Numbered from the stretch's first letter, positions 18,172 through 27,129 are shown. The stretch is 64,000 bases of DNA from Paenibacillus sp. FSL W8-0426 (GCF_037969725.1 NZ_CP150203.1:2062001-2126000); one strand, 5' to 3'. A program made the numbers and translations. The notes: generated from the sequence alone by a model not told the origin.

Positions 18172-18271
18172 GTGAAAGGCCTCTCTGTTCTGAATAATAT
18201 CATCAAGCTGTCGTATTGAAAGCGCACAGCTATTCATTGTAGAGGATTTTCATTCGTTTGAATAGACGGGG

Positions 18272-18313
18272 AAACAAAAACCGCCTCCAACCGGGCATTC
18301 CCGGCTGAAGGCG
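18272..18313 (-). terminator. Terminator of the 67-aa hypothetical gene
   Basis: Minus-strand arms of 14 bases (18300-18313 with 18282-18295, two wobble pairs), loop AATG, then GTTTTTG. Confidence 0.8.
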
Positions 18314-18330
18314 ATTTGTTCATCTTTGAA

Positions 18331-18534
18331 TTATTGAATAAAACTTTCGTTCTGATGTTCGCAAATACTGTATTGAATAATTTCCATTGCGTCCCCTTGC
18401 TCCAGAATGCCCATTCCATCCCGGAGGACAATGAGTGAGTCCAGCTCATTCGGTTTCAAGAAAGGGAGCATCTCAGGGCACCATCTGTTGACGATTTCTA
18501 ACAGTTTCACCGTTTCCATCTCCACAACAATCAC
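18331..18534 (-). CDS. Small hypothetical protein (up to 67 residues)
   Basis: A soluble acidic protein ('LLEIVNRWCPEMLPFLKPNELDSLIVL') ahead of a strong terminator. The upstream AGGAAAGGG fits best with the GTG at 18525 (eight bases); GTG 18534 abuts the site and ATG 18519 is also possible, so the N-terminus is uncertain by five residues. No family recognised. Confidence 0.6.
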   Translation of the reverse strand: MIVVEMETVKLLEIVNRWCPEMLPFLKPNELDSLIVLRDGMGILEQGDAMEIIQYSICEHQNESFIQ

Positions 18535-18697
18535 CCTTTCCTACTCGAATTCCAAACATGGTAACTCATTCGGCGAGAATTGGAAAAGCATAAGGCCTGT
18601 GAAATTGAAGGGCAGTTCCCTGCTATACAATCATATTTAGGAGCTGTGCACCATTATTATACCACAAAGTTACGAATTGTTAATCGGACAGAAACCT

Positions 18698-19519
18698 TTA
18701 TCCTCTACGGAACGAGCCCATTACGCCAACCGTTTCCACAATGTTAACAAATGCGTTTGGGTCGGTTTCCTTGATAATGCGTTTGACTTCGACGAGTTCA
18801 TACCGCGTGGTTACTGTCATTAACATGTCCTTTTCAATGTCGGTGTATGCTCCTTGCGTTTTGATTTTGGTGACGCCGCGCTTGTGTACAAGCATTTTTT
18901 TGAGCATGGCCTCGGTTTCGTTGGTCACAATATACAGCGTGACTTTGACATGGCTGATATGGATGAGATCGAGCACTTTGCCTGTAATGTATATCGACAA
19001 AATGGAGGCCAGGGCGATGTTCCAGTCATCGTTCAGGTAACCGGCAAGCAAAATAATGGCCCCATTCATGCCGGCCATTACGGTTCCGATCGGAAAATCG
19101 CGATTGCGGGTAAAGATCGAGCCGACAATGTCAAGACCGCCGGTCGAGCCGCCAACCCGGAATGAAATGCCTGTTCCCAGTCCGACCAGAACTCCCCCGA
19201 AAACACAGCTCAGCAATGGGTCGTCCGCTACGGTAATGATTGGCAGAAAGCCGATAAACCACGAAGTGGCTAGGACCGAAACAATGCTAAGTATAATAAA
19301 GCGCCTTCCGAGAATGAACCAGCCTGCAATGAGCAGTGGAATATTCAGGACAAAGTACATCACGCTCAGATTTAATGCCGTAAAGTAGCCAAGAAGCATG
19401 GATATGCCGGAAACCCCGCCGCTAAGGAGCTGATGGGGAATCAAGAACCAGTTAAAGCCGCACGCAATGGCAGCCGCGCCAACGATGATCGCCAGAAAAT
19501 GCCAAATCATTTTGGGCAA
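18698..19519 (-). CDS. YitT-family (DUF161 + DUF2179) membrane protein
   Basis: About 273 residues. Five to six hydrophobic segments carry the repeated Gly-rich signatures 'GFNWFLIPHQLLSGGVSGIS' and 'GISFRVGGSTGGLDIV'. A C-terminal soluble DUF2179 domain ('VTLYIVTNETEAMLKKM... RYELVEVKRIIKETDP') follows. The family is widespread in Bacillales, with transport function unproven. TTG 19519 is chosen because AGGTG lies six bases upstream; GTG 19528 and ATG 19510 are alternatives. The gene is divergent from the helicase. Confidence 0.85.
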   Translation of the reverse strand: MPKMIWHFLAIIVGAAAIACGFNWFLIPHQLLSGGVSGISMLLGYFTALNLSVMYFVLNIPLLIAGWFILGRRFIILSIVSVLATSWFIGFLPIITVADDPLLSCVFGGVLVGLGTGISFRVGGSTGGLDIVGSIFTRNRDFPIGTVMAGMNGAIILLAGYLNDDWNIALASILSIYITGKVLDLIHISHVKVTLYIVTNETEAMLKKMLVHKRGVTKIKTQGAYTDIEKDMLMTVTTRYELVEVKRIIKETDPNAFVNIVETVGVMGSFRRG

Positions 19520-19575
19520 TTTAATCACCTCATTTTAGTTTTGAATCAGATCGCTGGTAATCTTGATTTGTTTTG

Positions 19576-19584
19576 TGATATAAT
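19576..19584 (+). promoter_or_regulatory. Extended -10 promoter of the DEAD-box helicase gene
   Basis: TGA-TATAAT (19576-19584), an extended -10; no good -35 is seen. Transcription would start near 19591, leaving a leader of about 240 nt before the helicase start. Confidence 0.6.
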
Positions 19585-19832
19585 AATTTGTGGATATTCT
19601 TGAGTAGGAAACTTTTTCCAATTGGAACGGTTAAAATTTAAAGTGTTTCAACGTATGCTATGTAGTTTTAGTCTTATGTTGGGGGCCCATTCACGAATTC
19701 GGCAACAAGGTAAAATTGGTGAAATGAAATCGGCGTTGTGGGAAACCCTATAAATATTAACGCTACTTAAGAATACAGACAACAAAGTGGATTGTCCACC
19801 ATGTCCACCCTATAGAAGGAGTATGAATAATT

Positions 19833-21398
19833 TTGACAAATTTCTCAGAATTCAATTTGGAACCACTGGTGCTGCAAGCGATCACCGAACTCGGATTTGA
19901 AGAAGCGACTCCGATTCAGGCAAAATCGATTCCAGTAGCTCTGACGGGCCGTGATTTGATCGGTCAAGCTCAAACAGGTACAGGTAAAACGGCTGCTTTC
20001 GGTATTCCGCTGATCAGCAAAATTTCCAAAAACGACGAAAAAATCCGTGCCCTCATCATGGCGCCTACCCGCGAACTTGCGATTCAGGTTGCCGAAGAGA
20101 TCGAAAAACTTACCCGCTTCAAGGGCCTGCGCTCCCTGCCTATCTACGGCGGACAAGACATCGTTCGCCAAATCCGTGCCCTGAAAAGAAAACCACAAAT
20201 TATCATCGGTACGCCAGGACGTCTCCTGGATCACATCAACCGCAAAACGATTAAGCTTGAAGACGTACAAACCGTTGTACTGGACGAAGCGGATGAAATG
20301 CTGGATATGGGCTTCATGGAAGATATCCAATCCATCCTGAAGCAAGTGCCGGACGATCGTCAAACCATGTTGTTCTCAGCGACAATGCCTCCTAACATCC
20401 AGAAATTGGCTCAACAATTCCTGAACAACCCAGAGCATGTTTCCGTCATTCCAAAACAAGTTAGTGCACCTCTGATCGACCAGGCTTACATTGAAGTGCC
20501 TGAGCGCCAGAAGTTTGAGGCGTTGAGCCGTTTGCTCGACATGGAATCCCCGGAGCTCGCCATCGTGTTCGGTCGTACGAAACGCCGTGTGGACGAATTG
20601 GCTGAAGCGTTGCAAAAACGCGGTTATTCCGCTGATGGTCTGCATGGTGACTTGTCTCAAAATCAACGCGATACCGTTATGCGCAAATTCCGTGACGGCA
20701 GCATCGACGTTCTCGTGGCAACGGACGTTGCGGCGCGTGGTCTGGACGTTTCCGGCGTAACTCACGTTGTGAACTTTGACCTTCCGCAAGATCCGGAGAG
20801 CTACGTTCACCGTATCGGCCGTACGGGCCGCGCTGGTAAAGAAGGCGCAGCATGGTCGTTCGTTACTCCGCGCGAGATCGATCACCTGCACTTCATCGAA
20901 CGCGTGACGCGCCATCGCATTCCGCGCAAACCGCTGCCTACGCTTGCTGAAGCAGTAGAAGGCAAACAGCGCGTAACTGCAGAACGTCTGCTTGAAATCA
21001 TGCAAACCGGCGAGTTGAACGAATACAAAGGCATTGCCATTCAATTGCTGGAACAATACGATTCCGTTCAATTGTTGTCTGCGGCATTGAAGTTGCTGAC
21101 TGGCGACAAAAAGGATGCGCAAATCGAATTGACGCCGGAAGATCCGATCCGTGCAAAACGCCGCAGACCAGATGTGCGTTCCAGCGGACGCAAACCATCC
21201 GGTTACAACGGCAACCGTAGCGGTGGCGGCGGCGGATATAACCGCGACCGCAACAGCAATGGCGGACGTGGCGGATATAACCGCGATCGCTACAGCAGCG
21301 GAAGCAGCAACCGCGAAGGTGGCTATAACCGTGACCGCAAACCGCGCACAAACAACAATGAAGGACGTCGCCCTGCACGGGAGTCTTCTTTCGAATAA
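19833..21398 (+). CDS. cshA: DEAD-box ATP-dependent RNA helicase, CshA-like
   Basis: 521 residues. All core motifs are present in order: Q motif '[13 protein letters not shown]', I 'AQTGTGKT', Ia 'PTRELAIQ', Ib 'TPGR', II 'DEAD', III 'SAT', V 'ARGLDV', VI '[10 protein letters not shown]'. A ~70-residue basic tail is built of Gly/Asn/Arg/Tyr repeats with four 'YNRDR' units, an RNA-binding tail like that of CshA. These helicases remodel mRNA and ribosomal RNA, especially in the cold, and join the RNA degradosome. TTG 19833 (AGAAGGAG 11 bases upstream) is the start that gives '[22 protein letters not shown]'. A strong terminator follows. Confidence 0.95.
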   Translation: MTNFSEFNLEPLVLQAITELGFEEATPIQAKSIPVALTGRDLIGQAQTGTGKTAAFGIPLISKISKNDEKIRALIMAPTRELAIQVAEEIEKLTRFKGLRSLPIYGGQDIVRQIRALKRKPQIIIGTPGRLLDHINRKTIKLEDVQTVVLDEADEMLDMGFMEDIQSILKQVPDDRQTMLFSATMPPNIQKLAQQFLNNPEHVSVIPKQVSAPLIDQAYIEVPERQKFEALSRLLDMESPELAIVFGRTKRRVDELAEALQKRGYSADGLHGDLSQNQRDTVMRKFRDGSIDVLVATDVAARGLDVSGVTHVVNFDLPQDPESYVHRIGRTGRAGKEGAAWSFVTPREIDHLHFIERVTRHRIPRKPLPTLAEAVEGKQRVTAERLLEIMQTGELNEYKGIAIQLLEQYDSVQLLSAALKLLTGDKKDAQIELTPEDPIRAKRRRPDVRSSGRKPSGYNGNRSGGGGGYNRDRNSNGGRGGYNRDRYSSGSSNREGGYNRDRKPRTNNNEGRRPARESSFE

Positions 21399-21410
21399 TA
21401 AAGCATGACT

Positions 21411-21446
21411 AAGAATGGAGCAGGTTTCCTGCTCCATTCTTTTGTT
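21411..21446 (+). terminator. Terminator of the helicase gene
   Basis: A perfect 14-bp stem (21411-21424 with 21428-21441), then TTTTG-TTTT. Confidence 0.88.
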
Positions 21447-21619
21447 TTGCCTTCGGGCAGGGACTTTCTGAGCCGAGGTTAACGATACGGATGATTTGCT
21501 TATGCAGGCAGCTCGCTTAGACAGCTCTTTTCGGGAAGTGCTGGCTTTTCCTATCCAGAATAGAGTATATTAATATTAGAGTTTACGTTAGAAGCAAGGC
21601 TGTGGAGGAGGAGAAATGT

Positions 21620-22444
21620 TTGGAATTTAAAGGAGCTATGGGCGGGATCTATCGGCTGACAGAGTGGATTACGAGACTGGCCGCAACCAACCTGTTGTGG
21701 GCGATTTGCTCGTCGCCGTTCTTGTTTTTCTTGATCATGAAGCTGCTGGTGATGCAGCAGAATCTCGCCAACGAATCATTGCAAATGAACTGGGCTATCG
21801 GTATTGTGGCACCGCTTACACTTTTTCCGGCGACTTCGGCACTGTTCACGGTTGTCCGGAAGTGGAATATGGGAGATACGGATGTACCGATTTTCCGTAC
21901 TTTTTTTAAAGGGTACAAGGAAAATTACAAACAGAGCTTGCTCGGGGGTATTTTCTACACGGTGCTGTTTGTTGTCATGTATCTGGATTATACGGTTTAC
22001 ATGACGCAGTTCCGAAACATGCAGCTTGTCGGTATTATTATGTTGATTTTGCTGCTGCTGCTGTTTGTGTCCTTGTTCAACTTTTTCTCGATGGTTGTTC
22101 ACTATCATATGTCCATCGGACTCATTATCAAAAATGCGGTGCTTTTGACACTGATCAGACCGTTCCGCGTATTTTCCACACTGCTCGGAAGCGGATTGCT
22201 GTTCTATATCGGCTTTAGTTATCCTGTATTGTTCATCTTCTTCATCATTAGCATTGTTGCCTGGTTTGCCTTCTTCAACTTCTATGCCACATTTAACAAG
22301 ATGCAGGAACAAATGCAGAAGATGCAGCTGCAGAAGGAAGAAGAGGAAGCGGCTCTGGCTGAGGAAAAAGGGGACGAACGGGCAGACGGAAATCCGGCCA
22401 GTGAGGGACCTGCCGATAAATCCGATCGGGAGCAGGTTAAATAA
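21620..22444 (+). CDS. YesL/DUF624-family membrane protein with charged C-terminal tail
   Basis: 274 residues from TTG 21620, with AGGAGG 8 bases upstream; a GTG at 21602 overlaps the binding site. Five to six hydrophobic segments. The start 'GGIYRLTEWITRLAATNLLW' and 'LTLFPATSALFTVVRKW' with 'FKGYKENYKQS' are the DUF624 (YesL) signature. YesL-like genes often sit with ABC sugar transporters, but none is near. The last ~50 residues are a Met/Gln then Glu/Lys-rich, probably coiled and disordered tail. Function unknown. Confidence 0.82.
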   Translation: MEFKGAMGGIYRLTEWITRLAATNLLWAICSSPFLFFLIMKLLVMQQNLANESLQMNWAIGIVAPLTLFPATSALFTVVRKWNMGDTDVPIFRTFFKGYKENYKQSLLGGIFYTVLFVVMYLDYTVYMTQFRNMQLVGIIMLILLLLLFVSLFNFFSMVVHYHMSIGLIIKNAVLLTLIRPFRVFSTLLGSGLLFYIGFSYPVLFIFFIISIVAWFAFFNFYATFNKMQEQMQKMQLQKEEEEAALAEEKGDERADGNPASEGPADKSDREQVK

Positions 22445-22459
22445 TCTTGATGAGCGGCA

Positions 22460-22488
22460 TTTACTTTTGCCGCGGTTAGGGATATAAT
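22460..22488 (+). promoter_or_regulatory. Promoter of the 22.5-kb non-coding RNA
   Basis: TTTACT (22460-22465), 17 bp, TATAAT (22483-22488), placed just after the YesL-like stop codon and before a region with no gene. Confidence 0.72.
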
Positions 22489-22494
22489 AACTGT

Positions 22495-22741
22495 ACATCC
22501 TGCGATGTACGTTTCGGTTAATCGTTGTTTTGAACCAATGATGATGTCTTCGGGAGATCTACATAGAATGTTGCTGAAAAGCCCTGTCTATATGACAAGG
22601 GGACTTCAAACACATTTTTGCGGTCACCCACCTGCCAAGCAGGTTCATAAGACAATGTAGCCGGACGGCATAGGCGGGTTCTCTAACAGACGTACAGCAC
22701 CCTGACTGCTTCCTTTGGAAGGAATTCAGGGTGCTTTTTTT
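22495..22741 (+). ncRNA. Independently transcribed structured RNA, candidate 6S RNA
   Basis: A SigA promoter upstream and a strong terminator (arms 22696-22705 and 22726-22735, T run to 22741) define a ~247-nt transcript without a gene. A long hairpin can be drawn by eye. The outer helix is 22580-22591 with 22670-22680. Next comes an open bubble of about 20 nt on the 5' side and 11 nt on the 3' side (containing GCCGGAC), then inner helices 22612-22616/22654-22658 and 22623-22625/22651-22653. The apical ACCTGC/GCAGGT stem is at 22630-22635/22639-22644. One long hairpin with a large central bubble is the layout of 6S RNA, which binds the housekeeping RNA polymerase. The identity is inferred from shape and a remembered resemblance of the GCAGGTTCA and CCGGACGGCA blocks; a leader or other sRNA is not excluded. 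Confidence 0.55.
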
Positions 22742-22855
22742 GTGCGTAAACCATTCTGGTTTTGTTAAAAGTGCTTCATGCTCTTTTGTTACTACCTGAA
22801 CAATGATACACTAGTATACATAAATGGAACGGTTACATTTAAAGGGGGAAGGGTC

Positions 22856-23248
22856 TTGTCATTAAAGAGAACGTTCGTTGGCATCATCCGAAGTATGGAA
22901 GGGACCAGTGATCGAGCCAAGGATCCCAAGATGAAAACGCGGTATTATAACATGTCCAAAGATAAAGCCTTTGAAGAAGTGTCTTCGACGCTGAAAAAGA
23001 TTCCCGGATACCGTGTGCTGCATGAAGTGCCTTCGGTAGGAGAAATTATTCTGGAAAAGCGCACGTCGTTTGGCAGAACGATGGATATTACGGTGTCGAT
23101 CATTTCGGTAAGTCCGGTACGCAGCGCGGTGGATATGTACTCGGCTTCCCGGGGATCTTTTGGGGATTTGGGCTCCAATTATCGAACGATCCTGAACTTA
23201 TTCTCGGTGCTCGACAAGAAGCTGGCTCAGTTTAAAGTGCATGAATGA
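22856..23248 (+). CDS. Conserved hypothetical protein, 130 residues
   Basis: Starts at TTG 22856 behind AAAGGGGGAAGGG. A soluble protein with no signal peptide; 'MKTRYYNMSKDKAFEEVSS' and 'TMDITVSIISVSPVRSAVDMYSAS' suggest a small alpha/beta domain reminiscent of DUF1499-like proteins, but this is not secure. A terminator shared with the convergent tpx follows. The upstream terminator of the RNA gene separates it from that transcript unless there is read-through. Confidence 0.65.
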   Translation: MSLKRTFVGIIRSMEGTSDRAKDPKMKTRYYNMSKDKAFEEVSSTLKKIPGYRVLHEVPSVGEIILEKRTSFGRTMDITVSIISVSPVRSAVDMYSASRGSFGDLGSNYRTILNLFSVLDKKLAQFKVHE

Positions 23249-23261
23249 GTGACTGAGGATC

Positions 23262-23305
23262 AAAAAAACAAAAGCGAGAGAAGGTAAACCTTCCTCGCTT
23301 TTGTT
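23262..23305. terminator. Bidirectional terminator between the 130-aa gene and tpx
   Basis: Arms about 23268-23283 and 23288-23304 pair with one bulge, flanked by an A run on one side and a T run on the other. Confidence 0.82.
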
Positions 23306-23324
23306 CTGAATGCGCAGCATTGTT

Positions 23325-23843
23325 TTACAGCAAAGCTTTGACGGCAGCAATAGCCTGTTCAAAGTTCGGGGAATCCGCCATCTCAGGCAAATATTCCACA
23401 TATGTAATTTTGTCGTTGGCATCTACAACAAAAATGGAACGCATGTCCAATTGGAATTCCTTGATCAGGACGCCGTAGCTTTGGCCGAACGAACGCGTTT
23501 TGTAGTCGGACAGGGTGACAACGCGATCCACACCAGCAGCCCCGCACCAACGCTCTTGCGCAAACGGAAGGTCAACGCTCACGGTCAACACAACCACATT
23601 TTCTCCGAGCTCTCCGGCTTCCACGTTGAAGCGGCGTGTCTGTGCATCACATACTCCGGTGTCCAGGGAAGGAACAACGCTGATGAGTTTGATTTTTCCG
23701 GCATAGTCTTTCAAAGTTGCGTCTTCGAGCAGGTTTTTGCTCAGTGTGAAATCAGGTGCCTGATCGCCCACTTTCAATTCAGGGCCGATCAGAGTAATAG
23801 GGTTGCCTTTGAATGTGGCTACGCCTGTACGTTCTTGTGACAT
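23325..23843 (-). CDS. tpx: Thiol peroxidase (atypical 2-Cys peroxiredoxin)
   Basis: 172 residues from ATG 23843 with AGGAGG upstream; an open frame extends further but without need. The peroxidatic Cys is C65 in '[15 protein letters not shown]' and the resolving Cys is C100 in 'QERWCGAAG', the Tpx arrangement. It reduces H2O2 and alkyl hydroperoxides with thioredoxin. '[12 protein letters not shown]' and '[15 protein letters not shown]' complete the fold. It is monocistronic. Confidence 0.95.
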   Translation of the reverse strand: MSQERTGVATFKGNPITLIGPELKVGDQAPDFTLSKNLLEDATLKDYAGKIKLISVVPSLDTGVCDAQTRRFNVEAGELGENVVVLTVSVDLPFAQERWCGAAGVDRVVTLSDYKTRSFGQSYGVLIKEFQLDMRSIFVVDANDKITYVEYLPEMADSPNFEQAIAAVKALL

Positions 23844-23992
23844 AATAATGTTCCTCCTTTTAATTGGTGATCCGTGCCAAAATCCATTATAATCTTTTAT
23901 GAGAGGCATTGTCCAATATGGAGGCCGTTTCATGATTATGATTCGGTTCACCGAATGGTGTTCCGAAAAGGGTGGAGTGAACCTATAGACCT

Positions 23993-24619
23993 ATGATATT
24001 TATTCGGTACGAGAACTGGCGGAGTTATTTGAAATTTTTCCCGCTGACATCTTTGTTGTTGTTGGCCAACGTTATTATGTTCATCGTGCTGTCCTTTAAT
24101 GGCGGTTCGACAGATTTTAGAACGTTACTGGAGTATGGCGCCGTGACGAACGATCCGTCTTTTGAGGGAGAGTGGTGGCGTTATATCACGTCCATTTTCA
24201 TGCATTCGGGTTTTGACCATTTATTTTTCAACAGCTTTGCGTTGATTGTGTTTGCACCTCCTATGGAGCGGCTGTTAGGATCGTTAAGGTATGGGGTGCT
24301 GTATCTTGCAAGCGGCGTGTTAGGGAATGTGATATCGGTGGCATGGTATAATTCCGCAAATATGCTCACGATATCCGTAGGGGCATCAGGGGCGATCTAT
24401 GGCATCTATGGGGCATTTTTGTACGTCGCCTTATTCCAACGGTCGATGATGGATGAAGCGTCGCGCAAAACCCTGTATACGCTGCTTGTGTTCGGGATCA
24501 TTTTTTCGATTGCTATGTCGGGTGTTAACTGGATGGCTCACCTCGGCGGTTTGCTCAGCGGATTTTTCATTTATGGCCTAATGATCAGACTATGGAAACC
24601 CCGCATGTTGAAGAGGTAG
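23993..24619 (+). CDS. Rhomboid-family intramembrane serine protease
   Basis: 208 residues, about six membrane helices. The catalytic dyad is visible: Ser132 in 'VGASGAIYG' and His183 in 'NWMAHLGGLLSG'. The family's 'HSGFDHLFFNSFAL' (loop/TM2 His-Asn) is at 71-84. It is expected to cleave membrane proteins within the bilayer. The region upstream of ATG 23993 has only a distant GGAG, so the translation start is not fully certain. The LysR gene follows 69 bp later. Confidence 0.92.
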   Translation: MIFIRYENWRSYLKFFPLTSLLLLANVIMFIVLSFNGGSTDFRTLLEYGAVTNDPSFEGEWWRYITSIFMHSGFDHLFFNSFALIVFAPPMERLLGSLRYGVLYLASGVLGNVISVAWYNSANMLTISVGASGAIYGIYGAFLYVALFQRSMMDEASRKTLYTLLVFGIIFSIAMSGVNWMAHLGGLLSGFFIYGLMIRLWKPRMLKR

Positions 24620-24688
24620 CGTTTAAAGTTTCATGGAGTATACAAAGTAGGATAAGAAGGGTAATAGCAGATTGGAGAGATCAGGCGA

Positions 24689-25597
24689 GTGGAATTAAGA
24701 CAGTTGCATTACTTTGTGAAGGTGGCACAGAAAGAGCATGTAACTCAGGCTGCAGAAGAGCTGCATGTGGCGCAATCTGCCGTGAGTCGCCAAATTCACC
24801 AGTTGGAGGAGGAGTTGGGTGTTGACCTTTTTATGCAAAAGGGTCGTAATTTGCAGCTGACTCCGGTTGGCCAGCTTTTTTGCAAACGGGTCGAAGGTAT
24901 TTTGAAAGACCTTGATAAAGCCGTGGGCGAAGTGCATGAATTTCTGGACCCGGAGCATGGCGAGATTCGCATCGGTTTTCCGCACAGTCTGGGCATTCAT
25001 TTGATTCCCTCGGTTGTGGCGGCATTTCGGCAGCGTTATCCAAACGTTAAATTCAGATTTAAACAGGGCATGTTTCCCACGCTCATTCGCGACGTATTAT
25101 CGGCTGAAGTGGATCTGGCGTTCATTTCTCCGTTTCCCGAAAAGCATGATCAGGTAGCGGGGGACATTGTGTTGACGGAAGAGCTGCACGCCATTCTTCC
25201 TCCGAATCATCCGTTGGCCGGCGAGAATGAAATCGAGCTGCAGCAGCTTAAAGATGACAAATTTGTATTGTTCAGCAAAGGTTACTCTCTGCGCCCGATT
25301 GTTTGGCATGCCTGCTTGGAGGCAGGGTTTACGCCAAAAATTGCCTTCGAGGGGGAAGAGACGGACACGATTCGGGGACTGGTAGCTGCAGGAATGGGTG
25401 TTAGCTTGCTTCCCGAAATGTCCCTCTTTGAAACCAAACCATTGCAGCCGGCCCATGTGGCTATTTCCCAACCGAAAGTGACGAGAACGATTGGGTTAAT
25501 TCATCGTGCAGATGACAAACTCCCGCTTGTCGCTCAATCTTTTCGCACATTCCTGCTTAATTATTTCGGCTTGCACAAAAACAATACCCCGTCCTGA
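24689..25597 (+). CDS. LysR-family transcriptional regulator, GltC-like
   Basis: 302 residues from GTG 24689, with GGAGAGA eight bases upstream. The N-terminal winged HTH 'MELRQLHYFVKVAQKEHVTQAAEELHVAQSAVSRQIHQLEEEL' pattern and the effector domain ('GEIRIGFPHSLGIHLIPSVV', 'GLVAAGMGVSLLPE') are very like B. subtilis GltC, the activator of glutamate synthase. gltAB is not in the window, so the target is unknown; rhomboid is the nearest gene. The last seven codons lie in the left arm of a perfect terminator hairpin. Confidence 0.88.
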   Translation: MELRQLHYFVKVAQKEHVTQAAEELHVAQSAVSRQIHQLEEELGVDLFMQKGRNLQLTPVGQLFCKRVEGILKDLDKAVGEVHEFLDPEHGEIRIGFPHSLGIHLIPSVVAAFRQRYPNVKFRFKQGMFPTLIRDVLSAEVDLAFISPFPEKHDQVAGDIVLTEELHAILPPNHPLAGENEIELQQLKDDKFVLFSKGYSLRPIVWHACLEAGFTPKIAFEGEETDTIRGLVAAGMGVSLLPEMSLFETKPLQPAHVAISQPKVTRTIGLIHRADDKLPLVAQSFRTFLLNYFGLHKNNTPS

Positions 25598-25620
25598 TCA
25601 GGACGGGGTATTGTTTTTGT
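25575..25620. terminator. Perfect 23-bp palindromic bidirectional terminator
   Basis: Bases 25575-25597 are the exact reverse complement of 25598-25620. The LysR stop codon is the last triplet of the left arm. It serves the LysR gene and the convergent YugP gene. Confidence 0.88.
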
Positions 25621-25641
25621 TGTATGATCTACAAACGACCA

Positions 25642-26328
25642 TTAGTCGCGGTTGTTGAAGATACCGATATAGCGGATCAACTCCAGCAGGGAGATCAGTG
25701 CTGCTGCCACATAAGTAAGAGCTGCGGCATTAAGTACCTTCGCTACGCCTTTCTCCTCTTCATTGCGAATGTAACCTTCGGATACCATAATTTCTCTGGC
25801 ACGGTTGCTGGCATTGAATTCGACCGGCAGCGTAATAAGCTGGAAAGCCACGGTGACCGAGAAAAAGATGATCCCCAGACCGATCAGATTGAATGCGTTG
25901 AAGATAAATCCGCCAAGCAGCAGGAAAGGAGCGAGTCCGGATGCAAAGTTCACGATCGGGAAAATCCGGTGACGCAGCGCCAGCATAGGGTAACTTTCCT
26001 TGTGCTGGATGGCATGGCCTACTTCGTGGCAAGCGACCGAAATGGCCGAGATCGAATTTTCGTAATATACAGGTTCCGAAAGCCTGACGACGCGGTTAAT
26101 TGGATCGTAGTGGTCAGACAACGCGCCGCGAACAGGTTCGATCGGAACGTCGTGCAGGCCGTTGGTATCCAACATGTGGCGTGCTGCATCATATCCGGTC
26201 ATCCCGCGTTGGTTCGGTACGTCAGACCAGCGGTTAAATGTACCTTTAACGCGGAATTGCGCCCAAACAGAGAGGCCGAATGCCAGCATGATCAGTATTA
26301 GCATACCCGAGTTAAAACCCATATTCAT
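25642..26328 (-). CDS. yugP: Membrane zinc metallopeptidase, YugP family
   Basis: 228 residues. An N-terminal membrane helix is followed by a zinc site 'VACHEVGHAIQHKE' (HEXXH), and two or three hydrophobic segments in the C-terminal half ('FASGLAPFLLLGGFIFNAFNLIGLGIIFF'-like). 'NSISAISVACHE' and 'LPVEFNASNRAREIM' are YugP signatures. The substrate is unknown. It is 23 bp behind the MerR gene on the same strand, so the two form an operon. Confidence 0.9.
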   Translation of the reverse strand: MNMGFNSGMLILIMLAFGLSVWAQFRVKGTFNRWSDVPNQRGMTGYDAARHMLDTNGLHDVPIEPVRGALSDHYDPINRVVRLSEPVYYENSISAISVACHEVGHAIQHKESYPMLALRHRIFPIVNFASGLAPFLLLGGFIFNAFNLIGLGIIFFSVTVAFQLITLPVEFNASNRAREIMVSEGYIRNEEEKGVAKVLNAAALTYVAAALISLLELIRYIGIFNNRD

Positions 26329-26351
26329 TCCTCCGTTTTCTTTCTTAAATA

Positions 26352-26789
26352 TTACATCATGGTGTTTTCGAGCAAGATTTTCAACGCTTCCATCGTGCCG
26401 GCGCTTTTCGCGAGAAGTCCGGTGATCATCTTGCGTGATTGTGAGGGCTTCATCTCTCCAAGCAGCGGCTTAAGTTCGTTGACTTCCCGCTCGAGCTGTT
26501 GAACATGAAGCTCCAGGCTGGACAGTTTGCTTGCAACCTGTTCTTCGGTGCTTACCAGGCTCCACTTTTCCAGCGTCTGTTTAATCTCTTCGAGACTATA
26601 CTTCTCTTGCTTCATCTGTACAATACGTTCCAGCCTAGTTAAGGTTTCATTACTATAGAGACGATAATTTTTTTCGGTGCGCTCTTCTGGAGCGATCAGG
26701 CCCAATTTGGTGTAATAATCAATCGTCCGTTCGCTCACACCAGCGGTCTTGGCAAGTTCGCCAATCCGAAACAGTTTCATATCCCCCAA
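26352..26789 (-). CDS. MerR-family transcriptional regulator
   Basis: 145 residues from TTG 26789 with AGAGGTG eight bases upstream; ATG 26780 is an alternative. The N-terminal winged HTH 'FRIGELAKTAGVSERTIDYYTKLGLI' is followed by a long coiled-coil dimerisation helix (about 75-115) and a short C-terminus without the Cys cluster of metal sensors. It leads the MerR-YugP operon, which is divergent from amt across a 340-bp gap that contains a 14-bp palindrome. Confidence 0.88.
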   Translation of the reverse strand: MGDMKLFRIGELAKTAGVSERTIDYYTKLGLIAPEERTEKNYRLYSNETLTRLERIVQMKQEKYSLEEIKQTLEKWSLVSTEEQVASKLSSLELHVQQLEREVNELKPLLGEMKPSQSRKMITGLLAKSAGTMEALKILLENTMM

Positions 26790-26971
26790 TGATATTCACC
26801 TCTTTTGCAGTTCAAATGTAGGGAATTGGTCATTCCGATTGCGGTAAAGCGGCATCCGCCCCATTACGATCTATAGATATGATACATGATTTTTAACCAT
26901 ACAGTCAAACGTTACGCTTTAGCAAAAAGGGATCGTGTTATCTATGTCTATGTGCTTATTGGACATGATTA

Positions 26972-26985
26972 TGTACTTAAGTACA
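26972..26985. promoter_or_regulatory. 14-bp perfect palindrome, candidate operator
   Basis: TGTACTTAAGTACA reads the same on both strands. It lies about 60 bp upstream of the amt -35 box and in the shared control region with the MerR operon. It does not fit the 17-bp TnrA/GlnR consensus. The binding protein is unknown. Confidence 0.5.
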
Positions 26986-27043
26986 AGAAAAAGACGTAAG
27001 ACTTTATGGCTATAAAATATTTTCGGATTTGCTGAAAAAACCC

Positions 27044-27073
27044 TTGTCAACTTTCCTGACTCCTGCTTATAAT
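27044..27073 (+). promoter_or_regulatory. Promoter of the amt operon
   Basis: TTGTCA (27044-27049), 18 bp, TATAAT (27068-27073). Confidence 0.75.
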
Positions 27074-27129
27074 GACATTAAGAATTTCACGACATGTGAA
27101 GAAAACTAACACTTGAGGGAGTGGGGTAC

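Noticed and set aside
23993..25597. Rhomboid and GltC-like genes as one regulated operon
   Set aside because: A 69-bp gap without clear coupling, and no link known between the two; left as neighbours only.
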